Positions 31,039 through 43,799 of a stretch of DNA of 64,000 nt are shown here, piece by piece. Under the pieces are notes generated by a model. The model was not told the origin of the DNA. It did no database searches and saw only the letters and a list, made by a program, of their open reading frames with translations. The stretch's first letter is position 1. Each line of letters starts with the position of its first letter. The DNA comes from Blasia pusilla (taxonomy: Eukaryota > Marchantiophyta > Marchantiopsida > Blasiales), in the NCBI GenBank assembly GCA_050084515.1, contig CM114272.1:44268001-44332000 (forward strand), in the 5' to 3' direction. A program made the position numbers and the translations under genes.

Positions 31039-34000
31039 ATGAAAGCCACAGTGGCGGCAGCGCCGAGCCTTCCTCGGCCTGGGAAGCTGGCCCGGCCAGG
31101 AAAAGGATCAGGAGCTGCTGCGTCGCCTACAGCTACTGCGCCGGCCGAGAGCGGGGAGGAGAGCGGGGGCAGTGGAATGGGGGTGCTGAAGCGGAAGAGG
31201 ACGAGTCCGCCGGAATCACCCGTTCCAAGTAAGAAACCGTCGACAGAAGAATCTGGGCCGCTGTGGTCGAGTTCAACAGGGGAGCTTCCTGAAGTATTAC
31301 CGGGGAAGAGTCAGGCATTGGCTGGAGACTCTCGAGTGACGAAACAGGTCTTGGGGCAACCTCATGAATCTGTTGCGGGAGTACTGGCTGCTGAAGAAGC
31401 TGTGGTTTCGGGGGGGGAGAAGGAGTCCGATGACCCTAAAACCAGACTCGCTGCATCTGTTGAGAACGTCTCGCATGGGCAGGGAGCTTCGTTCCAAACT
31501 CAAGAATCCGCGGCAGGTGCATTGGTGCTCACTTCTAAAAGTCCAGCTCTCGCACCTGCGAGGCCCCACCTCATTCCGAGCCATGCTGGTAAGAAGTTGT
31601 ACTGGAATAGCTGTAGCCCTTGCTCATTGGTTAGGTTTCCCCGCTGATCAGGACTACTTTCACATGCACCTGACGTAATGTGTAGTACGTATTATTACTG
31701 GAGAAGAGTTTGAAGTGTTTGCTGGGACTGAAATGTTTGCAGGTTGGTTTCAATGGACCAAAATTCACCAGCTGGAGCGATTAGGTCTCCCCGAATTTTT
31801 CAGTGGCAAGAATCCCCAAAAGACACCTGAAACTTATGTTGAGCACAGAAATCTCCTAATCACCAAGTACAGAGAAAACCCGCCGAAGCTGATGAAGCTG
31901 GAGGACGTGCAAGGACTGATGCCGGGGGCTGAAACTAATGGGATAGTCCGTGTTTTCGAATTTTTAGACCATTGGGGACTTGTTAATTACCAAGCCCTCA
32001 GTGATTTTTCACGTTTTACTTCACCCAAAGGACCAGTGGGGAGTGTGGAGGAAGCCTCAGATGGAACGCTGCAATTGGTCCCTCATTCTAAACAAGCCTT
32101 GGCCAATCTGTTCCAATTTGATGGCCCTCGGGCTCCCGCCCCAAAGCTACTCTCCCCTCCTTCTACCACTAATATACCCCTTGCTAGTCTAGCTGAAGCT
32201 CTTGTACAGGAATCCTTATCAGCCCCTGCTGTCGAATATCATTGCAACTCCTGTCAAGCAGACTGCTCTAAGCGACGCTATCATTGCCAAAAACAGGTAA
32301 TTTTCATAATCACTCATCCCTCAAAGCAAGTATGACTCACATTGTCATGACCTTGTAAAACACCGGTAGAAAGCATCACTTTTTAGTTACAGCTAGGTGC
32401 TGCGTAGGTTTTGAGAGGGCAGTCAGAAGTCATTGGTTTTTCAGATGTGGTGGATCCAGACGAGCGCCAAGTGATAGAGAAAAGCTTTCCCAGATTGACA
32501 CTACGGGTAGTTTGTCAAATACATCATCAACGAGCCCAAATATCGAAAGGGTGGTTGCTAGTTGTGAATCTTAGTACGTTTACAGGTGGCACCAACCATA
32601 TCCTGATGTCGTGCAGGCAGATTTTGACCTTTGCCCAGATTGCTACAATGATGGAAAGTTTGGAGAGGGCATGACAAGCACGGATTTCCTTCGAATGGAT
32701 GCATTAACAGAGACTGGAGATGCCAATGGTGGTGGATGGTCAGATCAAGAGACCCTCCTACTTCTGGAAGCGTTGGAGCTATACGGAGATAACTGGAATG
32801 AGATTGCGGAGCATGTAGCCACTAAATCTAAAGCTCAGTGTATTCTTCACTTCATTCGTTTGCCAATTGAAGATCCATTCCTGGAAGACATGGAAGTACT
32901 GACATCTGGGATTACAGCTCCTCCACCCCCCCCAGGTGTTAGTAATTCCATGACTCCTGATCCAGCCAACCAAATGGAGACTCTACCTGAGGTGGGGAAC
33001 ACTGGAAATACATCTAGGGACGAAGTTAAAGAGGACACTCCACAGAAATCTGAGAATGATGCTTCTAAACCAGGGCAGCAGCAGCAGAAGGATAATTTTT
33101 TTTCAGCTTCAACTCTTGATAAGAACTCATATCCTCAATCTGCACAATCTGAGAAGGAAAACTCATTACCTAACTCAAATCAAAGTACAAAGGCAGAAGA
33201 ATGTAAGGTTGCTTCGGCTATTCTAGCAGCAGCTGAAACGGCTGGTTCCTCTGGACCAGATGGGTTGATTGCCTTTGCTGATGCTGGCAACCCAGTGATG
33301 GCGCAGGTAAAAGTGTTTTGTTGCAATTGGTGTATGTGGGGATCCATTAGGTTGATTGTGTTAGAGATTGCTGAGACTTCTCGTCACACACAGATATTAC
33401 TCGAGTTCACATTAGATATGTGAAGCAGTCCAGGAGGTCTTCACTTAGAATAGTGTAGATATGTTGGTACTCAATAGTCCTTTGGGATTGTTATGGCAGG
33501 TAGCTTTTCTTGCTGCCATGGTTGGCCCGCGTGTTGCAGCAACTGCTGCTCAGGCAGCGCTGAAAGCACTAGGAGAAGAAGATCCTGTCGGTTATCTATC
33601 TGCAAAGAATTCCTTTGGGCTTGAATCCCCAGACATCAAGGTTGACAAGGTGGCTGTCCAAAGTGTTGAAAGGTGTTCCTACCTTACCTTCATCTTACGT
33701 GCAGGATTTGTCAAGGTATCATGTCGATAGCAAGATATGAACCTGAGGATAGTTTTCAAAACCTGTGATAGGTATCTCGAGGAAACAAGTGCATAGGGGT
33801 ACAAGGTGGTGTTATGGGTAATGGCACATTAGATTGGATCACTCTTTGATGGCGGTGTCCCTGTTTCACATTTGAATCTTGTTTTTCATGCTGAGTTTTC
33901 AGGCTTTGTTCCATTTGAAGTTGGCAGGTCAACTGAACCACAATCAACTCAAAGTCAATCACTGGTAATAGCTGGAGGTCCCATAGAGTCTTCTGACTGC

Positions 34001-36118
34001 AAGGCTACTGAGGCAACAACAGTGGAGGAAGGAAAGGAAGACCATGCAAATGTCATCAGTCGAAGCGATGAATTAAAAACAGGTAGCAGTCATATTTTAC
34101 TTTTGTTGATTGTGCTGCACTTCTTTCTTTCACTTCTTTGGGAGCTTGGAAGTGAACAACTATGCATCAATATATAAATATATATGCAGGTGAGGTTGGA
34201 GGTCGAAAGCTGCAAAAAGTAGATGAGTCTAGAACCACCGGTACTTCAGTTCAGGAAGAGGACGGACCATCTGTAGCACGAGTGAGGAATGCTGCAGCTA
34301 CGTCGCTTGCCTCAGCTGCAGTGAAAGCAAAATTACTTGCTGATCAAGAAGAACGAGAGATACAACGCCTTGTAGCCAGTGTTATTGAGAATCAGGTACT
34401 ATCTGCATGCCCTCCTGTCTTCTAGCAAGGCCAGTTCTCCTTCTAGCTGATTGGTTGTGCTTTTGGGTTTGACAGTGATCAACCTGTGCATATTCCAAAG
34501 CTTTTCATATTTGTTTTATGTTGAAAAATGTATGAGTTAGAGGAAAATGCCCACTTGGTGGTAAGGGGCTTCCAAGGTAATAAATAGAATATTGATCATG
34601 TTGTCAACATAATCCCTCCTCACTTTGGTATTTTTTGGTATGGTATATATTGTGGTCTGTTGCTTTATTGTGAATTTAAACAAAGTCTCTAGAAGGGAGT
34701 TGACAATGGGGATAGTTTCAATGGGTCACTGGATTACAGCCTGGAATGTCCAAACCATTAATTGTAAAAGAACTGTACTGGTTCTGCTCTTCAAAATAGT
34801 GTTTCCATCAGAGGTAATAGAGTGAATTTTGATGAAATGCCTAGTTTACAAAGGAGACACATGGAATTGAAGGTTGCTAATGGCAGTCAAACTCTGGGAT
34901 CTCCGATTGAAGTAGAGGGTCAACATCAAAGAACGCCTCATAATTTGGTATCTGGTCAGGACCAATAAGTATCTTTATCAAGAAGGTTCAGATTTATCTG
35001 TATCCATAGAAGTAAACTCTGCATCACAGAATGCCTTTTGAAATTTGCAATAAATTCAAATAGTAAAAGCATGGAGATGCTATGTGTCGAACATGTAGCA
35101 TTTACGTCTTTCAGTTCTTAAGAGACGTAGAATGCTGTATGTGATTTAGGGCCTGCCGTCAGATTTTTTTTCTATTTTCTTTCAGTGGAATTTTTTTCAT
35201 TTTTACATCGTGGGAATTTCATTCACATTTTTCTTTCCTGAGGGTTTTTCCTACCTAAACAGTTTTCTCTGTAGTCTTTCAAGTCCACTTTTCATTGGCC
35301 ACATTTCTTCAGCGTCCATTTTTTGTTTCTGTGAACTTTATTATATGGCCAGGTAAGATTTCCCCTTGCATCACAGGCAATTCAAACTAGGATTACTAAC
35401 GTTTAGAATGTGTTGATATCATAGTGAAGAGATGTTTAGCAAAAGGCAAACTTAATTTCTTAACATGGTGGATACTAGCAAGATTTACTCTGTATGTCCT
35501 ATCTTTAGTCTTAGCTTTATGAAATGAAACTGTCTTCAATAGGGTTATTCAAAGGGAAGTCAATCATCTGCCTTGAGTCTTCATATATTGCCCTGAGACA
35601 TTTTTTTTCAGACTTCACATATGGGTTTTTTGCCATGCCGAGTAGATCAGTTCCAAATGGTTGAGTAAAAAATGATCATGCTTTTGTATTTGTTGCAGCT
35701 GAAGAAACTGGAGTTGAAGTTGAAACAATTTGGGGAGCTCGAGACCATGCTTGGGAAGGAGTGTGAACAAGTTGAAAAAGCCCGCGCCAAAGTTTATACC
35801 GAGAGGGCTCGGATTGTGGCTTCTCGGCTGGGTTCCAATGCGAGTCCAAGCCAGGCGCAGACAACAGGATCTACACCAGCATCATTTACAAAGGTATCAT
35901 CACAGCCACCCAGTACCATTGCAGTTGCTCAACCCAAACCTGCAGTGTTCACCTTTGGACCATCAGGAATTTCTGCCCCTGTTGGTGTCCCTAAGACATC
36001 ATCAGGGGCAGCAGGTGGAAGCTCGATGCCAGTTGATACTCCCACACAACCACCTTCAAACTCTCAAGTGTTAACTAGACCTATGATTGGAACCAATATG
36101 GCATCAGGACCCAAATGA
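31039..36118 (+). CDS. SWI3D: SWI/SNF complex subunit SWI3D-like
   Basis: Seven exons fitted by GT/AG borders and reading phase: 31039-31588, 31743-32296, 32617-33306, 33500-33672, 33928-34082, 34190-34395, 35699-36118; 2,748 nt, 915 residues. Domains: basic patch LKRKR near residue 51; SWIRM about 184-267 ([34 protein letters not shown]); ZZ zinc finger about 348-380 ([12 protein letters not shown]); SANT about 409-456 ([39 protein letters not shown]); the [13 protein letters not shown] region in exon 4; a C-terminal helix ([18 protein letters not shown]) that should pair with other SWI3 proteins. It is a nuclear core subunit of ATP-dependent SWI/SNF remodelling complexes. SWIRM plus ZZ plus SANT is typical of plant SWI3D; Arabidopsis SWI3D is of similar length. 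No disabling change seen. The start codon is the first in-frame ATG of the GC-rich first exon and is less sure than the rest. Confidence 0.9.
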
Positions 36119-39100
36119 TATTGTGCACAAGAAAGATCGAAGGGTGTATCATGTGTACAATTACATTACTATCTGGGCATGGCCTTGAAAGTTTCAGCTT
36201 TTACAGTGTATGCAGAGCAAATCTGGATAGAGGAAGTGCCCGAAGAAGAATTAAAAGGTTGCGGCTCACAAGTAAAATGTTGGTCTCGTTTGTACACTAC
36301 TAGGCACAAGTACGAAATGAACGGTGAGGTTAGAAAGGCATCTAGCGAATTGAATGGGGTCTAGGATAAGACCTGTCGGGAAATACTGCTACACGAATTT
36401 CAAGTCGTTATCATGTGGATCAAGGTACCTCTGCACCTTCCTTGTGTCTACTCAGAGCAAACCAAATTTTTTTGGAGCCGGTGATGTGCACATTCTATCA
36501 ACTTAAGTTTTGATCCGTGCAATGGCCCAACTAAGGAGTATTATGAACCCAAAGGAGAGCTGACATTGATGAGATTTGGGTTGAAAACATGGGTTACTGT
36601 CACGCAAAATTGATTGACTGGCATTTGTCATGTAATGCCATTTCTTTTGTATTGCTTCATGTTTTCGCTTTCGTGAAGTAAAGAATCTTTCTCAAAACTT
36701 TACACATTGTCTAGGAGATCTAGTAGAGTTTAAGTGAAGTTCAACAATGTAGAGAATCAGTGGAGCGAAAGGGTGTGAATGGAGGTGATGTATTTAAGAT
36801 TACCCCTGAAGAGTCGGTTTGGGATCAGTAAAGATGTGTGAGCATATGGATTGGCACACCATCTTCAGGCTTTACAATGTTGGGTGTTTCTGCGTGGCAA
36901 GAGATTTCTAGGATGCTACTTTATTTCCAGGTTAACAGTTAGCAATCAAATCCTTCTCAGTCCAAAATTGTTTTCCATGGATGAGTTGATCCCTCTTCGA
37001 CTTTATTTGATAAACAGAGATTAGTGAAAGTAGATAACTATGTTGACCACTGGAGGAAGGTGGGCTTTTGAATTTTCAGCTGGTTTTTGAATGCCGTTGG
37101 TTATGGGTGGTACTGGTCTGCTAGAGAATAGGGTCACTGGTACTGGTGGAGGATGTTTCAACATCCCCTGAGAAAGTAATCAGTGTAGAGATGGTGTCTG
37201 AATATCCAAGGTTTTTTTTCATTGTCGTAAGTTTTTCATCATTTGATCTTCTTCGTTCATCTCTCTCCCACCTTGTAATAGCCCATATATGGTGCTACTC
37301 TAGGTACAACAATCCAAAAGTGGACTAAAATGGCAAGCCTCCTGCTGATCCCAGTAGGAAGATCTTCCACTCCCTCTCTATTGGCAAGTTACAAATTCCG
37401 AATATAAAAATTCAGCATTAAGGCAGTAACAGGCAGGTATCTTAACTATTACTGGGACACCTGTCACAAGCTTGGTAGGTCATGTAGTCAATAATGGACT
37501 AGTAGGCTCCACATAGCGGACAGGTTGGGACACAATGAGGCACCCCTGAAATCTGAAAGCAGTTCTATCAGCAGTTCTGGTCACCACCATGCAATTCGGT
37601 GGTTATCTACATTTATTGAGACAGTAATTTACTCACCACTATTGACATGTGCTAGCTGGGACGCTAATTAATAAGTCATAATCCCCGATCCTGAGGAGTG
37701 ACACGAGGTGTTTATTTATTTCAGTTCCCACAGTTTCTAATCCTCTCCAAACAGGAAGCTTTCAACGTGTAGCAGACTTCAGAAAGTTTGTTCACAATAG
37801 TCCTCCACTGGAGCAGGTGGATGTAATGCTCGATCACTCCAAATCTGTAGCAACTCTCCCCTCCAGTCGGACCCTTACTCCATTGATCTGGATGGGAGTT
37901 CTTGCCAAGTAGCTTCTACAAGTGGAAAATAGGCAGACCATCAATCTGATGGTAGACTTAAAAATCCCATTTCTTCAACATCCACTTTCCACTTGAACAA
38001 AGAGCATGCTTTTTAATTTCAGATTTTGCTCCACCATCACACAAATGAGGGATGTGAAATCAAGGAATTTGATTGTTCACTGAAGATTCTGTACCGCTAT
38101 TCACCTACTACAATTCATAGGCCTCTATGAGCCTGCAGCTTCGAATCTCTCTTTGCGGATTGGCGAGGGGTGAAAGAAGACAAATTTCACTGCGCGTGGA
38201 CTCTTACTACAGCTCAGAGGCTACTATGTGCGCGCAACTTTGAATTTCTCTTCGTGGATCGGTACATTTCACAGTGAGTGAAGTCTTGGGAATTGTTTCG
38301 GATTCTAGTTGAAATGAGAGAGATTCATGTGTATGCCTTCTAGCCTTATCTGTACCTATGATGATAAGACTCGTCATTGTATTCCTAAAGCTTGAAGATG
38401 TGACTTGTCAGGGTCATTCTAAAGCTTGCTGGACGATAGTTAAAGAAAAAGGCACCTTCTCCGAAGATTCACCAAATTCAACCTTAAAGATCGGATTCAC
38501 CCTTGACCGACCTCCCATTTTCCACCATTTAGTTGAGGTGATTAGAAGAGGAGAGAAGGGTCTCAGGGTGTCCCCTTCTTACAGTTTCGTCCACTCCTTC
38601 CGCTTTTAGTAGCTGCCCGACTTTCGCATGCATTTCCACTCACTCCTATATTAGGGAGGTAGTCAACTCTCTTTTGCCTCAGGTTCCTTCTCCAAAGTAG
38701 GCAAAGAAGAAATAAGTATGTGCACTCCCGAAGCCTGAGTGTTCATAGGTGTCTGCTATCGATAAGACATGTGACTACATTGAGCAAACATGTACCGCCC
38801 CCTCGCATTTTGCTTTGACATATGTCCCAACCAAACTGCCACTGAATAAAATCAAAAGAGCCAACAATCTAAGCACATCATGGGGTAGGTTGCAAATTTG
38901 TTTCGGAAGGAAAATTGCCCCACGTCCCTTATGGTAAGGCAGTTCCTAATAGAGAGCTTCACTTCTTATAGCTCATCTTCTTGTAACTTTTTATTCTTTG
39001 TTGCATTTAGAAAGCCTTCCATGTTTCCATAAGAATATAGATTATTATCTTCATGTCAATAAGTTTCCAAATAAAATGTTTATTAAAACACATTTAAAAG

Positions 39101-39272
39101 GAGAAAAAGCTCGCTTACTTAGGCATGGTAGGTCAGGAAAAAATTTCATCCACTAAGTTCAGCTTGGAAAATTAATTGAGACCCGAGAATTTGTGTCGAG
39201 TATGCTATCCGGTTGGCAGGATTTTGCGATGGACCCAAATCTTTACAACAGTCATCTTACACACAAGTCAAT

Positions 39273-39330
39273 GGCACCTAGATCAAGATTGTAACTTCAT
39301 CTAGGTGCCAGATCAAGTTACAATCTTGAT
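39273..39330. repeat. two interleaved inverted repeats
   Basis: GGCACCTAG (39273-39281) pairs with CTAGGTGCC (39301-39309), and ATCAAGATTGTAACTT (39282-39297) pairs with AAGTTACAATCTTGAT (39315-39330). All four arms are perfect. Their order (a, b, a', b') means both hairpins cannot form as simple nested stems, but they could form a pseudoknot-like fold in single-stranded nucleic acid. Confidence 0.85.
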
Positions 39331-39949
39331 TTGTAACTTGCGTTGTTCCTCCTAAGATATGCCTTAATTAGTATGGATTTTGAACAATTAACCTTCCCAT
39401 ATCAAAGGCGAGAAGCAAAGAACACGACAATAGTCAGGACGAGACAACCATAGGACATCGAATAGGTAGTTAAGACATGTGCTTGCCATAAGACACATGA
39501 CACGAGGGTTCAAGATCCAAGATACGATTTGAGAGTTGCATAAGGTGCAAGAAGCCTCCGCCAAGCCATGTTGATAGATATTTAACTAGTCAAACATTCG
39601 TCTGCGGGTTGCAAACTACACTTGGATTGAGGGCCAAAATCAAGGGTCCAAGGGGAAAGTAGGGAAGAAGGGGTTCCCCTAGAGAGCCCTAGAAGTACCT
39701 ATAGGTTGGGGGGATATTCTCCCTCTCTACCCGCTCAAGCCCTTGAATGAGGAACTAACCGTGATACGTGTTTGGTTGTATTTCACGTTTGAGCTAAGGA
39801 ACACACCTTAAGGAATTAACCGACACGCTTTGGTCTAGGCGAGCAACTTGGGAAATTTGGTCAAGGCTCAGGGAAGAGGATTCCTAGGGAGATGGTATGC
39901 ATTTGGGAAAACTAGCGTTTGACTCAACTCATGCGATGTATTTGAACAA

Positions 39950-39987
39950 AGTATGTGTCTATGGACTTATGTCCATAGACACATACT
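39950..39987. repeat. perfect 17-bp hairpin
   Basis: AGTATGTGTCTATGGAC (39950-39966) and its exact reverse complement (39971-39987) are separated by TTAT. Possibly the core of a tiny foldback element or a small-RNA-type hairpin. No flanking duplication was evident. Confidence 0.9.
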
Positions 39988-41354
39988 ATAGAAGGACTTT
40001 TCCTTGTAGGCCCCATCTCCCCCTTCTTTCCTATTCTCCCCATTTACCTCCGTGATCCGCACTTTCTCGTTTCTTCCTCCCTCCACCTCTATTTCCTCTT
40101 CCCTTATTGCTCCGCCTGTCTTTGCCCTGTCTTCCACCATGAGCTATAAGTATGGGTCCCTCATCTTGCAATTCATGACTGTAGACAAGTCCAAACTTGT
40201 CCATCCATGTTTGTCTTGGATACAGACTTGTTCATTTTTTGTGCAACCATGAGTATATGGGTTAATAATGGGCAATTTGAATTCTTAATCATTATCTTAA
40301 CAGACCGTAAACTTTACGGGCCAAAAAATTGACCGTTAATTATCCAAGGGCACATGTCAAGACCTGATTGGCTAAAAATGCCACATATCAACAAGAGTTG
40401 TTCCAAAATCAAAGATGCAGTCTCCAACAATAATAAAGATTATCACAAACTCCCCAAGCCGCACCATGTGATAAATGTTCTATGGTGATCCACATTTTAC
40501 CTACCATAACATGTGCATTTGCAAAAAAAATTACCTTCGATATATGTTATTCCTATTCCCTTATATTTTTTACTATCCTCAACTAAAGGGCTAAACCACT
40601 CTAGATAATTGTGATGCCTAATAAGTATAATATAAATCTTGCCTAGTAACTATGATGTGGCAAATTTCTTGCGGTTGATAGTCCGACTATAATCAATCTA
40701 TTAATTGTTGATTGTATTATTACTCTTTTTCCCACAAGTAAATTTTCCAACTCATGTACTTCAAAGGTTTACTATATTCAAATTTATCGAAACCCACTAA
40801 TTGGGGAGACCTTGAAAAATCTATATTGAGAAGTTGACTAGTTCTTACTAGAGTCTTGCTCATGTGTTATAACCCTCACAACCCAAATGTGCAAAAATGC
40901 AAAACATTAGAATTTAGAACTCGATTGGCTCGCACTAGGAGTCTAGGATGGGCACGCTTTGGAGTCTCACTCATGCTTTGGAGGCATGAGTGATGGAAGA
41001 TGGAAGAAGTGCTCTCTCTCCCAAGGTCAAGAGGACAATACAGATTTGGGAGGAAGAGCCCACTCCAATTGAGGAGTCATCAAAATGGCCCATTATATTG
41101 TTGCCATCCTCGAGGAGGTCTTTGGTGTTGAAATGCACTCAAAAACGGAGAAAGACAAGAAAACGAAGAGGAGTGCGCTGACCCGCCACACAAAAGAGGA
41201 CAATAAGCAGGACGCACATACTTTTTGCGCAAGTAAAGAGATTTTGAAAGGAGACGAAGAGCCGGATTTTGACCAGGATCATCCCAAATACTTCCACTAG
41301 GATGTAGAGGAGGATGTACAAAGACAAGTTTAGGAAGATTATGTAGGAAGGTCT

Positions 41355-42474
41355 TTGCAAAAGGAGAAAGTCCACAAAGAGCCCCATGCCATTCCGACGG
41401 TTACCTCACCTCTTATCCTCAAAGCATATAACTTACTCAAGGACCTAGGGAGTATTCCAGCCAATATTTGGCTGCTTCAATTGCTTATGGACAGTCCATT
41501 TTACATGAGGTTTCTTCAACATTGGAAGATGGGGAGGAAACAATTAAAGAAGACCGGGAAGAATCTTCCGGTTGTGGACTTGTTTCGAATAGAGGTGGAA
41601 GACTTGGGAGCTCTTGAGGTGGACATGGAGATCGAAGGTCATGCCATCAGCAAGGTCCCCATTGATTTAGGGAGCGGCATCAACATTGTGACAGAGCAGA
41701 CGGCCCATGCCTTGGGCTACATGGTTTGAGGCCACACACAAGTATCTGCTATTTGCACATCAGTCGAGGAAGCGACCCCTGGGACAAGTGACGCGGATCC
41801 CAGCTATGATAGGGGGAGTGCTCTTCTTGTTGGACTACTTAGTGCTGCAACCTCTAACCAAGATAGGATATCCACTGGTAATTGGGCGACCGTGTCTGTA
41901 TGGAGCCAAAGTTAATACGAATTGGAAACAAAGACTTTTCACATTTCAGGCTTGTGACCATTCACCAAAGAAGCTAGTCGAATTGCCATGGAAGTCTCGA
42001 CCTGCCCAGGGTGAAACGTTGCCCACGGATGAGGGCTATACTTTTGATCAAGGCACATTAGTAGAGACAAACTCCTATACCGACGAGGTAGTGAACTCTT
42101 TGGAGTGTTATGAGATTGACAAAGACGAAGAGTCTTCCCAACAGAGTAGCCCCCCAGTTATTGAAGAAGGTGTAGGTGTTAGTACCTATCAATTTACAGA
42201 AGGAATGGTCCAGGAGAAGGACAACCATGAAGTAATTATTAAAGGCAAGAAGGCCCTACACATATCTGTCAATTTGTCCTCGCAAGAATACAACGCTTAT
42301 AAAGACTTGCTATTTCAGTACTTGGATATCTTTGCCTATACAATGGATGAAATGAAAGGAATACCCACCAAGTATGGAGAACATAAGATTGATATAAAGC
42401 CAAGAATAATTCATATAAGGATGCACCAATATAGGTTGAATCCAAAAGTATTCATTGTTGATCGAGGAAATTGA
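41355..42474 (+). pseudogene. gypsy C protease and linker
   Basis: Two overlapping open stretches. The first has EGHAISKVPIDLGSGINIV, where retroviral proteases have (V/L)DSGS, so the catalytic Asp-Ser is changed to Asp-Leu in this copy. After a frameshift the second continues VLQPLTKIGYPLVIGRPCLY, the end of a pepsin-like fold, then an acidic linker (CYEIDKDEESSQQSS) and the approach to the reverse transcriptase (YTMDEMKGIP, HKIDIKP). Confidence 0.7.
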
Positions 42475-42514
42475 TCAGTGTCTTAAGGCAAGTATGATAT
42501 ACCGTATGTTGAGT

Positions 42515-43700
42515 AATTAGCGGGTATTCCCCATTGTGATCATACCTAAGAAACAAACGGGGAAGATCAAGGTCTACCAAGATTACCAAAACCTGAACTC
42601 GGCTATCCTTAAGGATCACCACCCTTTACCTTTTACAGACGCCATCCTAGATAAGGTGACCAAGCACAAATGCGACACGTTCTTGGATGGATATTGAGGG
42701 TATAATCAAGTGTCTATTCAGGAGAAGGATCGACCTTTGACCATCTTCACTACAGACTGGGGAACCTATGTTTATCGAGTGATGCCTTTTGGCTTGTGCA
42801 ATGCACTTGCTACATTTTAAAGAATGATAATTTCCATCTTTCACGGGTATCTTCGGAGGTTCATTGACATAGTTTTAGTCGACTTCTTCCTTTTTAGTAT
42901 TGACGAAGAGCATTTACATAAGGTAAGGTTGACTTTAGCGCGGTGCAGAGATGTGTAGTTATCTCTCCACCCAGAGAAGTCTTACATTGCCATGAGGCAA
43001 GGTATCTTATTAGGACATCAGGAGTCCACCCAAGGGATTGAGGTGGATAAAGCCAAAGTAGAGATAGTTGTTAGTGTTGAGGTTCCTAAAAACCTTAAGG
43101 AGCTAAAAGGATTTCTAGGTCACATTGGTTACTCTCGTCAATTTATCAAAGACTACACGCCTTAGGCTAAGGCCCTAACGAAGTTACATAAGAAGAAAAT
43201 GGAATGGGAGTGGGATAGCGCCTGTTAGGAAGCATTTGAGGTTCTTAAGAAAGCACTATTGACAACATCTGTTCTTCGTCCTCCAGACTGGATGAAGACT
43301 TTCCACGTGTATGCAGACACGTCTTCCTATTGGAATAGAACTGAGCTAGTGGGACAAGGTGAAGAAGGATTATCCCATCTATTACGGGGGCAGAAAATTG
43401 GAAACAACCAAGCAAAAGTATACTACTATTGAACGCAAAGTGTTGGGCATAGTTTTGCTTGCAAGAAATTATCGCATTATTTTTTGGGTTGTAAGTTTTT
43501 TTTCATGTTGATCATTTTGCACTCTGTCCGTTGGTAGTAAAGGCGGATCTGTCAAGGCGAATTTCTAGATGGATTCTACTCCTGCAAGACTTCACTTTTG
43601 ATGTGGTTACACGAGCTGGCCGATACCAACAGGGATTGAGTAAAATGACGGTAGACCTTACAAAGATCCAAGATGATGCATCCTCAGACAAAGACATGTT
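42515..43700 (+). pseudogene. gypsy C reverse transcriptase and RNase H
   Basis: VIIPKKQTGKIKVYQDYQNL, HHPLPFTDAILDKV, YRVMPFGLCNALATF, then FIDIVLVDFF where YIDD is expected, so the second catalytic Asp is lost; LLGHQESTQGIEVD, LKELKGFLGHIGYSRQFIKD, HVYADTSSY, VLGIVLLARNYRI and LQDFTFDVVTRAGRYQQ. Many stops. The RT is Ty3-type but clearly another lineage than copies A and B. Confidence 0.8.
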
Positions 43701-43799
43701 TCAGATCATTGAGGACCAACTTCAATGATCATCTTTTGAGGAGATAATACATTTTCTTCTTACCTTGCGGTTCCCCATGCCTATGTGGCGAGAAGAGAA

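Larger units (their letters stand above)
36119..40980. other. no gene recognised; downstream of SWI3D
   Basis: The first few hundred bases are probably the 3' untranslated region of SWI3D, but I could not pick a poly(A) site. Beyond that I see only short open frames with no domain, an imperfect direct repeat near 38120-38270 (CTTCGAATCTCTCTTTGCGG versus CTTTGAATTTCTCTTCGTGG), and two strong inverted repeats listed separately. Confidence 0.5.

Noticed and set aside
34625-34825. Open frame in SWI3D intron 6
   Set aside because: Hydrophobic, no domain, lies within a clean GT/AG intron of about 1.3 kb.
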